Below, piece by piece: positions 1 to 7,837 of a stretch of 64,000 nt of DNA; positions within the stretch are counted from its first letter, which is position 1; each line of letters starts with the position of its first letter. The notes beneath the pieces are model-generated. The model saw only the letters and a list, made by a program, of their open reading frames with translations. It was not told the origin of the DNA and did not search any database. This stretch comes from an uncultured Clostridia bacterium (GTDB taxonomy: Bacteria; Bacillota; Clostridia; TANB77; CAG-508), in the NCBI GenBank assembly GCA_934148985.1, contig CAKPDO010000001.1, positions 37,407-101,406 on the forward strand. Reading direction: 5' to 3'. Position numbers and translations under genes: made by a program.

Positions 1-43
1 CTAACAGGTTAAATAAACAATTAAATATTAAATAAATTAACTT

Positions 44-80
44 AGTAGAAACGGAATAATTATTTTATTCAGTTTCTACT
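44..80. repeat. Inverted repeat upstream of the ABC exporter operon
   Basis: AGTAGAAAC (44-52) pairs with GTTTCTACT (72-80), and the inner GAATAA/TTATTC extends the stem. No T-run follows, so it is not a clear terminator. It could be an operator or the end of an upstream unit outside the window. Confidence 0.5.
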
Positions 81-142
81 GTTGAATTAAAATGTAAAAA
101 ATTCAATATTTGAAAAAATATAATTAAAGAGGGGAAAATAAA

Positions 143-1033
143 ATGAGTCTAATACTAAAAAATGTATCAAAATCATTCGCAGAGAAAAAAGCTGTAGACA
201 ATATTTCATTTAGTTTAACAAAACCAGGTGTATATGGTTTACTAGGAACTAATGGAGCAGGGAAAACAACAACAATTAGGATGTTACTTGGAATTATAAA
301 AAAAGACAGTGGAGAAATTACATGGAAGGGCAAAAATGTAGATAGAAAGCATGTTAGGTTTGGATATTTACCAGAAGAAAGGGGAATATATCCAAAAACC
401 AAAATAATTGAGCAATTAATGTATTTTGCAGAATTAAAAGGAATGAGAAAAGATGAAGCAATAAACTCAATAAACAAATGGGCTAAAGAACTAAAAGTAG
501 AAGAATATTTACAAATGCCAGCTGAAAAATTATCTAAAGGAAATCAACAAAAAATACAGTTTATGACAGCAATTATACATAATCCAGAATTAATAGTATT
601 AGATGAGCCATTTAGTGGACTAGACCCAGTTAATACAGAAATATTAAAAAACATTATAATTAATTTGGTAAAAAATGGAAAACACATAATAATGTCAGCA
701 CATCAAATGGCAACAATTGAGGAATTTTGTAGTGATATTTTAATATTGAATAAAGGAAAAACAGTATTACAAGGAAATTTAAAAGAAATAAAAGAAAAAT
801 ATCCTGCAAATAGAGTAGAAATAGACGTAAAGCAAGACATAAAAAATTATATCAAAGAATTTGAGTTAGAAATAGAAAATGAGACAAATAATAATTATAT
901 TATAAAAATATCAGATGAAGAAAAGGCTCATAAATTATTAAATAAGCTTGTTACAAGTGGGATTAATGTTGATAAATTTGAGATTAAGAAGCCTACATTA
1001 AATGATATTTTTCTAGAAAAGGTAGGTGAATAA
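143..1033 (+). CDS. ABC transporter ATP-binding protein, NatA-like
   Basis: This is the cytoplasmic ATPase of an ABC exporter, 296 residues. Walker A is GTNGAGKTT near residue 37, the signature LSKGNQQK near 130, Walker B LIVLDEPFSGLDP near 150, and the H-loop SAHQM near 190. The C-terminal 85 residues, ending PTLNDIFLEKVGE, match the DUF4162 tail of NatA-type exporters. The start follows AGAGGGG. It ends 2 bases before the permease gene, so the two are certainly one operon. The substrate is unknown; Na+ or drug export are family guesses. Confidence 0.9.
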   Translation: MSLILKNVSKSFAEKKAVDNISFSLTKPGVYGLLGTNGAGKTTTIRMLLGIIKKDSGEITWKGKNVDRKHVRFGYLPEERGIYPKTKIIEQLMYFAELKGMRKDEAINSINKWAKELKVEEYLQMPAEKLSKGNQQKIQFMTAIIHNPELIVLDEPFSGLDPVNTEILKNIIINLVKNGKHIIMSAHQMATIEEFCSDILILNKGKTVLQGNLKEIKEKYPANRVEIDVKQDIKNYIKEFELEIENETNNNYIIKISDEEKAHKLLNKLVTSGINVDKFEIKKPTLNDIFLEKVGE

Positions 1034-1035
1034 TA

Positions 1036-2268
1036 ATGAGAGATATTTTTACGGTAATGAAATTTACAATGAAAGATATGGTTAAAAGAAAATCATTTTT
1101 AATATCAACATTAATTATTTTAATTTTAATAGTAATAGGTTTTAATGTACCAAATTTAATTAAAAAATTTAACGGAGATAATAACGGAAACAAATTATTA
1201 ATAGTAGACAGTCAAAATATATTTGAGGGAACATTGGAAGATTTGAAACAAATGGATTTTGGATACGAATTTGAAATAACAAATGAGAATTTGAAATTTG
1301 AAGATGTAAAACAAAAAATAGAAGATAATAAAATAGAAGAAGCAATAATTATAAATCAAGAAGACGAAAAAATAAAGATATCATATGTTGTAAAAGACTC
1401 TACAATGATGAATGGCGTTCCTGAAGAAGTCATAAATGCTTTGACATCAATATATTCTAATTTAAAAATATCTAAATTAGGTTTAACAGAAGAACAGCTT
1501 AAATCAATTACTCCAAATTTTGAATTTAATTTACAACAAACAGAGGCAAAGAGTGCAAGTGGAAATATTTTTGCAATGATGCTAATGTCGATTGTATTAT
1601 TTTATGCAATATATTTTTGTGCATATCAAGTATCAAGTTCGATAACCACAGAAAAAACTTCAAAAATAATAGAAACATTAGTAACATCAACAACTCCAAA
1701 AACAATAGTGCTTGGAAAAACAATAGGAATTGGTGTAGTAGGTTTGGTTCAAATGATAGTAATTACAGTAACAGCTTTAATAAGTGCAAAGGCATTTTTA
1801 GAGCCAGAATTATTAGAAAATGTTTTAGATATGTCTAATATTACACCATATTTAGGAATAATGACCGCAATATATTTTATATTAGGTTATTTGTCATATG
1901 CGTTGTTATATGCACTAACAGGTTCTACAGTAAGCAAACCGGAAGATATACAGTCAGCCAATTCGCCTGTTGCAATATTAGCAGTAATTGGATTTTATTT
2001 ATCATATTTTACTATGATGAATCCTACAAGTGAACTTAATGTTTTTGCTTCATTATTTCCAATATCATCACCATTTTGCATGCCATTTAGAATTATGATG
2101 GGATTGGCAAGCAAAACAGATGTTATAATGTCAATTGCAATTTTATTTGTTACAATAATTGTTATTGCTCATGTTGCTATAAAAATATATTCAAATGCAA
2201 TACTTAATTATGGCACTAAAATGGGTATTAGGGATATTGTAAAGATGTATAAGGGGAATGAAAATTAA
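1036..2268 (+). CDS. ABC-2 type permease, NatB-like
   Basis: 410 residues. It has one N-terminal membrane helix (about residues 18-40), a large extracytoplasmic domain (about 45-180), then five or more hydrophobic helices from residue 180 onward. This is the ABC-2/NatB layout. The motif SSSITTEKTSKIIETLVTS is typical of the first cytoplasmic loop of NatB-like permeases. It starts just after the ATPase stop, and the SD lies in the end of that gene. It partners the NatA-like ATPase; substrate not deducible. Confidence 0.88.
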   Translation: MRDIFTVMKFTMKDMVKRKSFLISTLIILILIVIGFNVPNLIKKFNGDNNGNKLLIVDSQNIFEGTLEDLKQMDFGYEFEITNENLKFEDVKQKIEDNKIEEAIIINQEDEKIKISYVVKDSTMMNGVPEEVINALTSIYSNLKISKLGLTEEQLKSITPNFEFNLQQTEAKSASGNIFAMMLMSIVLFYAIYFCAYQVSSSITTEKTSKIIETLVTSTTPKTIVLGKTIGIGVVGLVQMIVITVTALISAKAFLEPELLENVLDMSNITPYLGIMTAIYFILGYLSYALLYALTGSTVSKPEDIQSANSPVAILAVIGFYLSYFTMMNPTSELNVFASLFPISSPFCMPFRIMMGLASKTDVIMSIAILFVTIIVIAHVAIKIYSNAILNYGTKMGIRDIVKMYKGNEN

Positions 2269-2317
2269 AAAATTAAAGATTTATATAAGAATTTAAAGTT
2301 TTGAGGAGGCCAAAAAA

Positions 2318-2920
2318 TTGAAAATACTATTTGCAACAACGAATCCAGCAAAAGTAAAAAAATATGCTGAGAGATTAAAAGAAAAAAATATAGAAGTTTT
2401 AACTATTAAAGATTTAGGAATAAATTTAAAACCTGAAGAAACAGGAAAGGATGCTATAGAAAATGCATATATCAAGGCAAAAGCATATTATGACAAAACT
2501 AAAATCGTAACTATAGGCATGGATAATAATTTATACATAGATAAATTACCAGAAGAAAAGCAACCAGGAACTCATGTAAGAAGAGTAAATGGAAAAGAAT
2601 TAAATGATGATGAAATGATTGAATATTATTGCAATTTAGTTAAAGAATATGGCGGAAAGCTAGATGCTAAATGGGTATATGGAATGGTAATATATGATGG
2701 AAAAGAACCAAAAGAATACAGTTGGAGTAAAAGTCATTTTTATTTTGTGGACAAACCTTGCAAAAAAAGAAACATAGGTTATCCATTGGATTCAATGTCA
2801 ATTATGCCTGAATGTAATAAGTATTTTGTAGATTTGACGGAAGAAGATAGAAATAGAAGTAAACAGAATTATAATGAAGATGATGTTATTGATTTTATAG
2901 TGAACAATTGTGGAAATTGA
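2318..2920 (+). CDS. Non-canonical purine NTP pyrophosphatase (Ham1/RdgB-like)
   Basis: 200 residues. The N-terminus MKILFATTNPAKVKKY carries the substrate-binding pattern ATxNxxK of ITPase/Ham1 enzymes, which hydrolyse dITP/XTP to clean the nucleotide pool. The usual family motif SDDSGL is replaced by MDNNLYID and the C-terminal half is divergent, so this may be a specialised relative. The start is TTG, chosen because GAGGAGG lies 7 bases upstream. It follows the ABC operon by about 50 bases. Confidence 0.7.
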   Translation: MKILFATTNPAKVKKYAERLKEKNIEVLTIKDLGINLKPEETGKDAIENAYIKAKAYYDKTKIVTIGMDNNLYIDKLPEEKQPGTHVRRVNGKELNDDEMIEYYCNLVKEYGGKLDAKWVYGMVIYDGKEPKEYSWSKSHFYFVDKPCKKRNIGYPLDSMSIMPECNKYFVDLTEEDRNRSKQNYNEDDVIDFIVNNCGN

Positions 2921-2961
2921 TATAAAAATAGAAAAGAAAATTTTTGAAGGAGATGAAGATT

Positions 2962-3645
2962 TTGAAAGAATATAAATATATATTTTTTGATTTTGATGGC
3001 ACAATAGTTAATACAATAAATGGGACAAGAGAGTCTGCTTTATATGCATTAAATTATTTTGGAATAAATGAAAATGATAATAAAGATCTAGGAAGGATTT
3101 TTTGTGGGCCTCCTTTAAAAGAATCATTTAGTAAATATAATTTAACAGATAAACAAATTGAAAAAGCAATTATGCTCTATAGAGATTTTCAAGCGAATAA
3201 TACAATAGAATGTAATGAAATTTATGATGGAATAAAAGAAATGTTACAAGAATTGAAAGAAAACGGAAAGAAGTGTTATATAGTAACTTCTAAACTAGAA
3301 GAAACAGCTAAAAAGATTTTGCGATTTTTTGGGATTTTTGATTATTTTGATTTAATTGTGGGGGCAACTAGTGATGGATGCAGAAATCAAAAAAACGAAG
3401 TGATAAAATATGCAATTGAAAATATTAAAAAATATAATTCGGAAAATGCTATAATGATAGGAGATAGACCATCAGATATAAAAGCTGGTATTTTAAATAA
3501 TATGGATACAATAGGAGTATTATATGGAATGGATACAAAAGAAAATCTTAGTGATGCAGGTGCAACATATTTAATAAATACACCTAAAAAAATTATAGAA
3601 ATAGTAGATAGAGCGCGAAAAGCAAATGTAGAAAATAATTTATAG
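2962..3645 (+). CDS. HAD-superfamily hydrolase, phosphoglycolate phosphatase-like
   Basis: About 228 residues. Motif I is FFDFDGTIVNT (nucleophile Asp), motif II VTSK near residue 115, and the motif III/IV region MIGDRPSDIKAG near residue 180. The Gph/PgmB-like cap lies between them. I placed the start at TTG 2962 because GAAGGAG lies 9 bases upstream; TTG 2944 lies before the SD. The exact phosphate ester substrate is unknown. Confidence 0.82.
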   Translation: MKEYKYIFFDFDGTIVNTINGTRESALYALNYFGINENDNKDLGRIFCGPPLKESFSKYNLTDKQIEKAIMLYRDFQANNTIECNEIYDGIKEMLQELKENGKKCYIVTSKLEETAKKILRFFGIFDYFDLIVGATSDGCRNQKNEVIKYAIENIKKYNSENAIMIGDRPSDIKAGILNNMDTIGVLYGMDTKENLSDAGATYLINTPKKIIEIVDRARKANVENNL

Positions 3646-3653
3646 AGGTAAAT

Positions 3654-3773
3654 ATGAGAATTTTTGAAGTAAAAGACAGAACAGAAACACTAATAGGCTT
3701 TAAAGTTTATAAAAGAGCAGAATTAGACGAGCAAGGAAATCCTTATCCAATTTTATATATGAGATTAGAATGA
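3654..3773 (+). pseudogene. GNAT acetyltransferase remnant with in-frame internal deletion
   Basis: A 39-residue ORF preceded by AGAGG. Its first 14 residues (MRIFEVKDRTETLI) look like the start of a GNAT acetyltransferase, and its last 25 (GFKVYKRAELDEQGNPYP...) look like the end. The roughly 100-residue acetyl-CoA-binding core is missing. It is either a decayed gene or an expressed mini-protein. Family recognition is from memory of the motif only. Confidence 0.6.
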
Positions 3774-3805
3774 TGTTATAAAATTGTTTAGATAACGATA
3801 ATAAA

Positions 3806-3840
3806 CAACACATTCTGCTTTTGTCGGTTGGAATGTGTTG
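3806..3840. repeat. 10-bp inverted repeat
   Basis: CAACACATTC (3806-3815) and GAATGTGTTG (3831-3840) flank a 15-base loop just after the GNAT remnant. No T-run follows. Confidence 0.55.
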
Positions 3841-3849
3841 TTAAAAAGT

Positions 3850-3878
3850 AAAATAGGTGTTATAATGCACCTATTTTT
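3850..3878 (+). terminator. Intrinsic terminator
   Basis: AAAATAGGTG and CACCTATTTT form a 10-bp stem with an 8-base loop and end in TTTTT. It closes the transcription unit that includes the HAD gene and the GNAT remnant. Confidence 0.7.
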
Positions 3879-4030
3879 GCGGTACATAGTAAGATTCATA
3901 AGAATAAATTAAAAATTTATAAAAACTAATGCAAAGTTATGAAAAATATGATAAAATTAGTAGAAAATTTTAAAAGGGAAGTTGAAGCTAATAAATTATC
4001 ATAGGATTTAATAATTGAGGAGGGATATAA

Positions 4031-4303
4031 ATGAATCAATATACATATTTTGCACTTGGAATTTTATTAGGAATCGGTTTGGCAGTTTTTTATTTTATGA
4101 ATAGAGAAGAAAAAATAGAAAAGCAGATTGAGATGGACCAAAAAATTTATTCGACAAAAAAGTTGGATATAACAATGGAAAATGTTGTAAAAAACATAAA
4201 TGAAAAAATAAAAGAATTAAAAAGAGAACTTACAGAAGATGAAAAAAATGAGATAATAGTTCAATGCTATAAGGAAAAATTTGATATTGGAAAAGTAATT
4301 TGA
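4031..4303 (+). CDS. Small membrane-anchored protein of unknown function
   Basis: 90 residues. One N-terminal transmembrane segment (about residues 5-23, FALGILLGIGLAVFYFM) is followed by a charged, probably coiled-coil cytoplasmic tail rich in Lys and Glu. The start follows GAGGAGGGATATAA. It ends 36 bases before the next small gene. I do not recognise a family. Confidence 0.6.
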   Translation: MNQYTYFALGILLGIGLAVFYFMNREEKIEKQIEMDQKIYSTKKLDITMENVVKNINEKIKELKRELTEDEKNEIIVQCYKEKFDIGKVI

Positions 4304-4338
4304 AAAGGGGACAGAAAAAATTTAAAGGAGTGAGAAGT

Positions 4339-4605
4339 ATGACAGAAAAACAACTAAAGAAATTTACTATTGAATTAATCGAAACTAAAGAAAAATTAAA
4401 TGAAAATTATATAAGATATTCATATTATGAATTAAAAGTTAAAAATAATTTATCAGAAGAGGAAATTGATGAGGTATTAAAAATAAGCAGAAATTATTTT
4501 GAAAATAAAGGATACAATGTTTACTTTACAAATGCTGAATTTGAATACAAAAATTCTAAAAGAAAAGTTGAAACTAATGAGTATATGGTAGCATTTAAAG
4601 AGTAA
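4339..4605 (+). CDS. Hypothetical protein
   Basis: 88 residues, no membrane segment, mostly charged helices. I chose ATG 4339 because AAAGGAG lies 9 bases upstream; an in-frame ATG at 4300 has no such site. It sits between a small membrane protein and the DUF1016 nuclease and may be co-transcribed with them. No family recognised. Confidence 0.55.
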   Translation: MTEKQLKKFTIELIETKEKLNENYIRYSYYELKVKNNLSEEEIDEVLKISRNYFENKGYNVYFTNAEFEYKNSKRKVETNEYMVAFKE

Positions 4606-4645
4606 TTTAAAATAATGCAGAAAATAAAAAAGAGGTGCATATACA

Positions 4646-5681
4646 ATGGAAAATGAATTAACTTTAATTGATGAAAATATAAATCCAATATTTGAGGAAA
4701 TAAAAGGGCTTGTAAACAATAGCAGAGATAGAGTTTATAGTGCTGTAAATACAGAAATGTTAAATTTATATTGGAATATTGGCAAAATCATAATGGAAAT
4801 ACAACAAGGAAATGAAAGAGCAAATTATGGAGATGCGGTTTTGGAAAAGCTATCGGAAAAATTAACGAATGAATTTGGAAAAGGGTTTTCTGTTGATAAT
4901 CTTGAAAAAATGAGAAAATTTTATAATGTCTTTCAAAATTCCGAAACACTGTCTCGGAAATCTAACATGGTCACATTATATAGAATTGATAAAGGTTGAA
5001 GACGAAAGTAAAAGAAAATTTTATATGAATGAAGCAATAAATTCAAAATGGAGTGTTAGAGAATTACAAAGACAAAAAAATTCACTATTATATGAAAGAC
5101 TAGCTTTGTCGCAAAACAAAGAAAAGGTGCTAGAACTAGCAGAAAAAGGACAGATTATAAAAACGGGGAAAGACTTAATTAAAGACCCATTTGTTTTGGA
5201 ATTTTTAGATATAAAGGAAAACACTGAATACTTGGAAAGTGATTTAGAAAAAAATATACTAGAACATTTAAAAGAATTTCTGTTGGAGTTAGGAAAAGGC
5301 TTTATGTTTGTAGGTAGTCAAGTAAGAATAACTTTAGAAGAAGACCATTTTTATCCGGATTTGGTATTTTACAACAGGTTAGCTAAATGTTTTGTGATAA
5401 TAGATTTAAAGATAGGAAAAGTTACACATCAAGATATTGGCCAAATGCAAATGTATATAAATTATTATGACAGAGAAGAAAGAAAAGATGATGAAAATCC
5501 AAGTATTGGAATTTTATTATGCACAGATAAAAATGAAACTGTTGTAAAATATACTTTGCCAAAAAACAATGAAAGCATTTTTGCATCAGAATATAAATTG
5601 CATTTGCCTACTGAAAATGAATTGATTGAAGCGGTTGAAGAAGAAAAGAAAAATTATGAATTAAATGAGAAAAATAGATAA
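4646..5681 (+). CDS. DUF1016/YhcG-type PD-(D/E)XK nuclease, one +1 shift at CGG
   Basis: The full protein (344 residues) needs a +1 shift at CGG 4955. Before the shift is the N-terminal DUF1016_N domain (MLNLYWNIGKII, VDNLEKMRKFY). After it come LTWSHYIELIKV, WSVRELQRQ and the nuclease core FYPDLVFYN...VIIDLKIG, carrying the Asp and the D-x-K of the PD-(D/E)XK fold. Reading CGG as GGA gives TLSGNLTWSHY, continuous with the family. Relatives are linked to restriction-like or mobile-element functions. RBS AAGAGGTG precedes the ATG. Confidence 0.85.
4955..4957 (+). other. CGG +1 frameshift site, DUF1016 Gly104
   Basis: Context TCT-CGG-A. Frame 0 runs to TGA at about 4999. Skipping the C gives S-G-N-L-T-W-S-H-Y, the expected family continuation. 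Confidence 0.85.
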
Positions 5682-5719
5682 AACTTGATAGCATATTTAA
5701 TTGAATAACATTTAATAGT

Positions 5720-5777
5720 AAAAAGGAAAGTCGACATATATTTATAAAAAAATAAATATTTGACGAATTTCCTTTTT
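5720..5777. terminator. Hairpin terminator, probably bidirectional
   Basis: AAAAAGGAAA (5720-5729) and TTTCCTTTTT (5768-5777) are the base of a long imperfect hairpin that continues inward (TCG..CATATATTTAT / ATAAATATTTGACGA). It separates the nuclease from the sigma-factor operon. Confidence 0.65.
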
Positions 5778-5858
5778 ATTTTATGAAAAAAAGTGTAACC
5801 TTTTGCCAATTAGACTACACTATATAAGTGTAAGATGTCTTATAAAGGAGTTTTTAAA

Positions 5859-6395
5859 TTGAAAGATTTTAAGCAATTAGAAAAGTATTATAAAAATGAT
5901 AAAATCGATATAAATCAAATAATAGAAGATTTTACGCCATATATAACTACAATAATAAATAATGGAACAAATGAAAAGATATCATTTGAAGATAAAGAAG
6001 AAATTTTTTCGGATACATTTTTTCTACTATGGAAAAACATAGATAGGCTGAATATAAATACATCTTTGAATTCATATTTAGCAGGAATAACCAGAAATTT
6101 AATAAAGGAAAAATACAGAAAATCGAAAATTATTTATGATATTAATGACTTTGAAAATGATACATTAAATTGTGTAAATATGTATGAAAGTGATAGAGAA
6201 TTGATTTTAGATATAGAACAAAAGATTAAAGGATTAAAAGATATTGATATTAAGATTATGAATTTATTTTATTATTCATCTATGTCGATTAAAGATATAG
6301 CAAAAAAATTAAATATTTCCGAATTGAATGTAAAGACGAGATTACATAGAATACGAAAGAAGATAAAAAGAGAATTAAATAATGGAGGAATTTAG
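5859..6395 (+). CDS. ECF-type RNA polymerase sigma factor
   Basis: About 178 residues. Region 2 includes EEIFSDTFFLLWKNIDRL (core RNAP binding) and region 4 ends SIKDIAKKLNISELNVKTRLHRIRKKIKREL (-35 recognition helix-turn-helix). I prefer TTG 5859 over ATG 5835 because AAAGGAG lies directly before it and the MKDFKQLEKYYKND start is more typical. It lies 2 bases upstream of a membrane protein that is probably its partner or regulator. Confidence 0.85.
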   Translation: MKDFKQLEKYYKNDKIDINQIIEDFTPYITTIINNGTNEKISFEDKEEIFSDTFFLLWKNIDRLNINTSLNSYLAGITRNLIKEKYRKSKIIYDINDFENDTLNCVNMYESDRELILDIEQKIKGLKDIDIKIMNLFYYSSMSIKDIAKKLNISELNVKTRLHRIRKKIKRELNNGGI

Positions 6396-6397
6396 AA

Positions 6398-7567
6398 ATG
6401 GAATTTGATAAAAATAAAATAAAAACAAAAATCTCAATAGCAAAAATTAAAGAGGAGAATGATATAATTATGGAAAAGAAAAAAACGAGAAATGTATTAA
6501 AAACAGTAGCAACTGTGTTAGGTGGGATAGTTTTTGGTACAGGTGTTGTATTTGCAGGAACGAAGGTATATGAGAATGTGGAAAAAGTATGGAATACGCC
6601 AAAAACTTATGAATTTACAGAAAAATTAAGCGAAGAAGATAAGAAAGATGCAATAAGTGAGGATGAAGCAAAAAAGAAAGCAATTGATTATCTTGGAAAA
6701 ATAGGATTGACAAAAGAAATAAGTGCAATAGATTTAAGAAAAAATATTTTGAAAGATGAAGTTATATGGAATATTGGTTTTAAAGAAGGTTCAATTATAA
6801 TGAATAGTAATGGAGATTTTAAAAGTTTAAGTATTCCGGCTTCTAATTATACTATACCAAAAAATTATGGAATAACAAGTGAACAAGCCAAAGTTGTTGC
6901 AAAAGAATTATTATCAAAATACAATCCTAATCATAATGACAATGAATATGATTTAGTTTCTTTAAAAGGAAATGCCGAAAAGGATATAGATTCGTATATT
7001 TGGTATGCTAGTTTTTATAAAAAATATGGAGAATTATATAATCAATATGAAAAAATTGAAATAGGTTGGATTCCAACTATAAATGGGCTATATTGCTTGA
7101 ATATTGAGAACTACAAATATGAAAATAATGAGCAACAAATATCAAAAGAAGAAGCTATTGGGATTGCTAGAGAAAAAGATGAAAAAATAGAAACAAGACA
7201 TAAAATAGCTTCAGCAGAAGCTGAAATCGGTATTGATAAGATGAATACTGAGGTTATTTATCGTGAAAAAAATATAGAAGAATATGAAAATGGTACAATT
7301 AATTTTAATTATCAAGAAAATGGTGAAATTGCATTAAAGGATGACGCAGTATTTTATAAGGTTGACAATAGAGTAAGGAAAGTTTGGGAAGTTACAATTT
7401 ATTATGATTATTATAAGTATAAAGAAAATGGTGCAGAAAGATATGTTTATTATGTTGATTGCACAACAGGTGAAATAATAGGCGGTAGTAGATGGAATGG
7501 AGCAAAGAGACAGATTGAAAGCTTAATGAATGATACGTACAATTATTATTTTGAAAGAACTACTTGA
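6398..7567 (+). CDS. Membrane-anchored PepSY-like protein, probable anti-sigma partner
   Basis: 389 residues. A cytoplasmic N-terminus (about 45 residues) is followed by one membrane helix (VLGGIVFGTGVVFAG, about residues 50-65) and a large extracytoplasmic part. That part contains repeats resembling PepSY-type segments (ISEDEAKKKAIDYL, ITSEQAKVVAKELL, ISKEEAIGIAREK). The gene starts 2 bases after the sigma factor stop, typical of sigma/anti-sigma pairs. An anti-sigma role is inference from topology and position. Confidence 0.65.
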   Translation: MEFDKNKIKTKISIAKIKEENDIIMEKKKTRNVLKTVATVLGGIVFGTGVVFAGTKVYENVEKVWNTPKTYEFTEKLSEEDKKDAISEDEAKKKAIDYLGKIGLTKEISAIDLRKNILKDEVIWNIGFKEGSIIMNSNGDFKSLSIPASNYTIPKNYGITSEQAKVVAKELLSKYNPNHNDNEYDLVSLKGNAEKDIDSYIWYASFYKKYGELYNQYEKIEIGWIPTINGLYCLNIENYKYENNEQQISKEEAIGIAREKDEKIETRHKIASAEAEIGIDKMNTEVIYREKNIEEYENGTINFNYQENGEIALKDDAVFYKVDNRVRKVWEVTIYYDYYKYKENGAERYVYYVDCTTGEIIGGSRWNGAKRQIESLMNDTYNYYFERTT

Positions 7568-7584
7568 ATATAGTAGTTCTTTTT
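7556..7584 (+). terminator. Intrinsic terminator overlapping the stop codon
   Basis: AGAACTACT and AGTAGTTCT form a perfect 9-bp stem, with the TGA of the preceding gene in the loop and TTTTT after it. Confidence 0.8.
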
Positions 7585-7621
7585 AGTATAATTGTGAGGT
7601 ATTGTGAATAGGAGCAAAAAA

Positions 7622-7837
7622 ATGATAAAAAGATATAAAAAAGATGAAATCGAAAAGCTAGCTAAAATATTAAAAAACGATGGTGTAATCAGTGTACCAA
7701 CTGATAGTACAGATGAAATAAAAATATTAAGAGAAGGGCCAATATCGGTAGAGCAAATAATAGAGGTCATAAAGGAGGAAATATGTTTAAATTACACTCA
7801 GAATATAAGCCAACAGGCGACCAACCAAATGCAATAA
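7622..7837 (+). pseudogene. Internally deleted Sua5/YrdC (threonylcarbamoyl-AMP synthase) remnant
   Basis: The ORF begins with a Sua5-like N-terminus (ILKNDGVISVPTD) and jumps to a Sua5-like C-terminal stretch ([18 protein letters not shown]), lacking the roughly 150-residue core, including the VYGL part of the substrate pocket. It continues in frame past the start of uvrB (ATG 7783) and covers the uvrB ribosome binding site. ATG 7622 is preceded by AGGAG. It may still translationally couple uvrB. Identification rests on short motifs. Confidence 0.6.
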
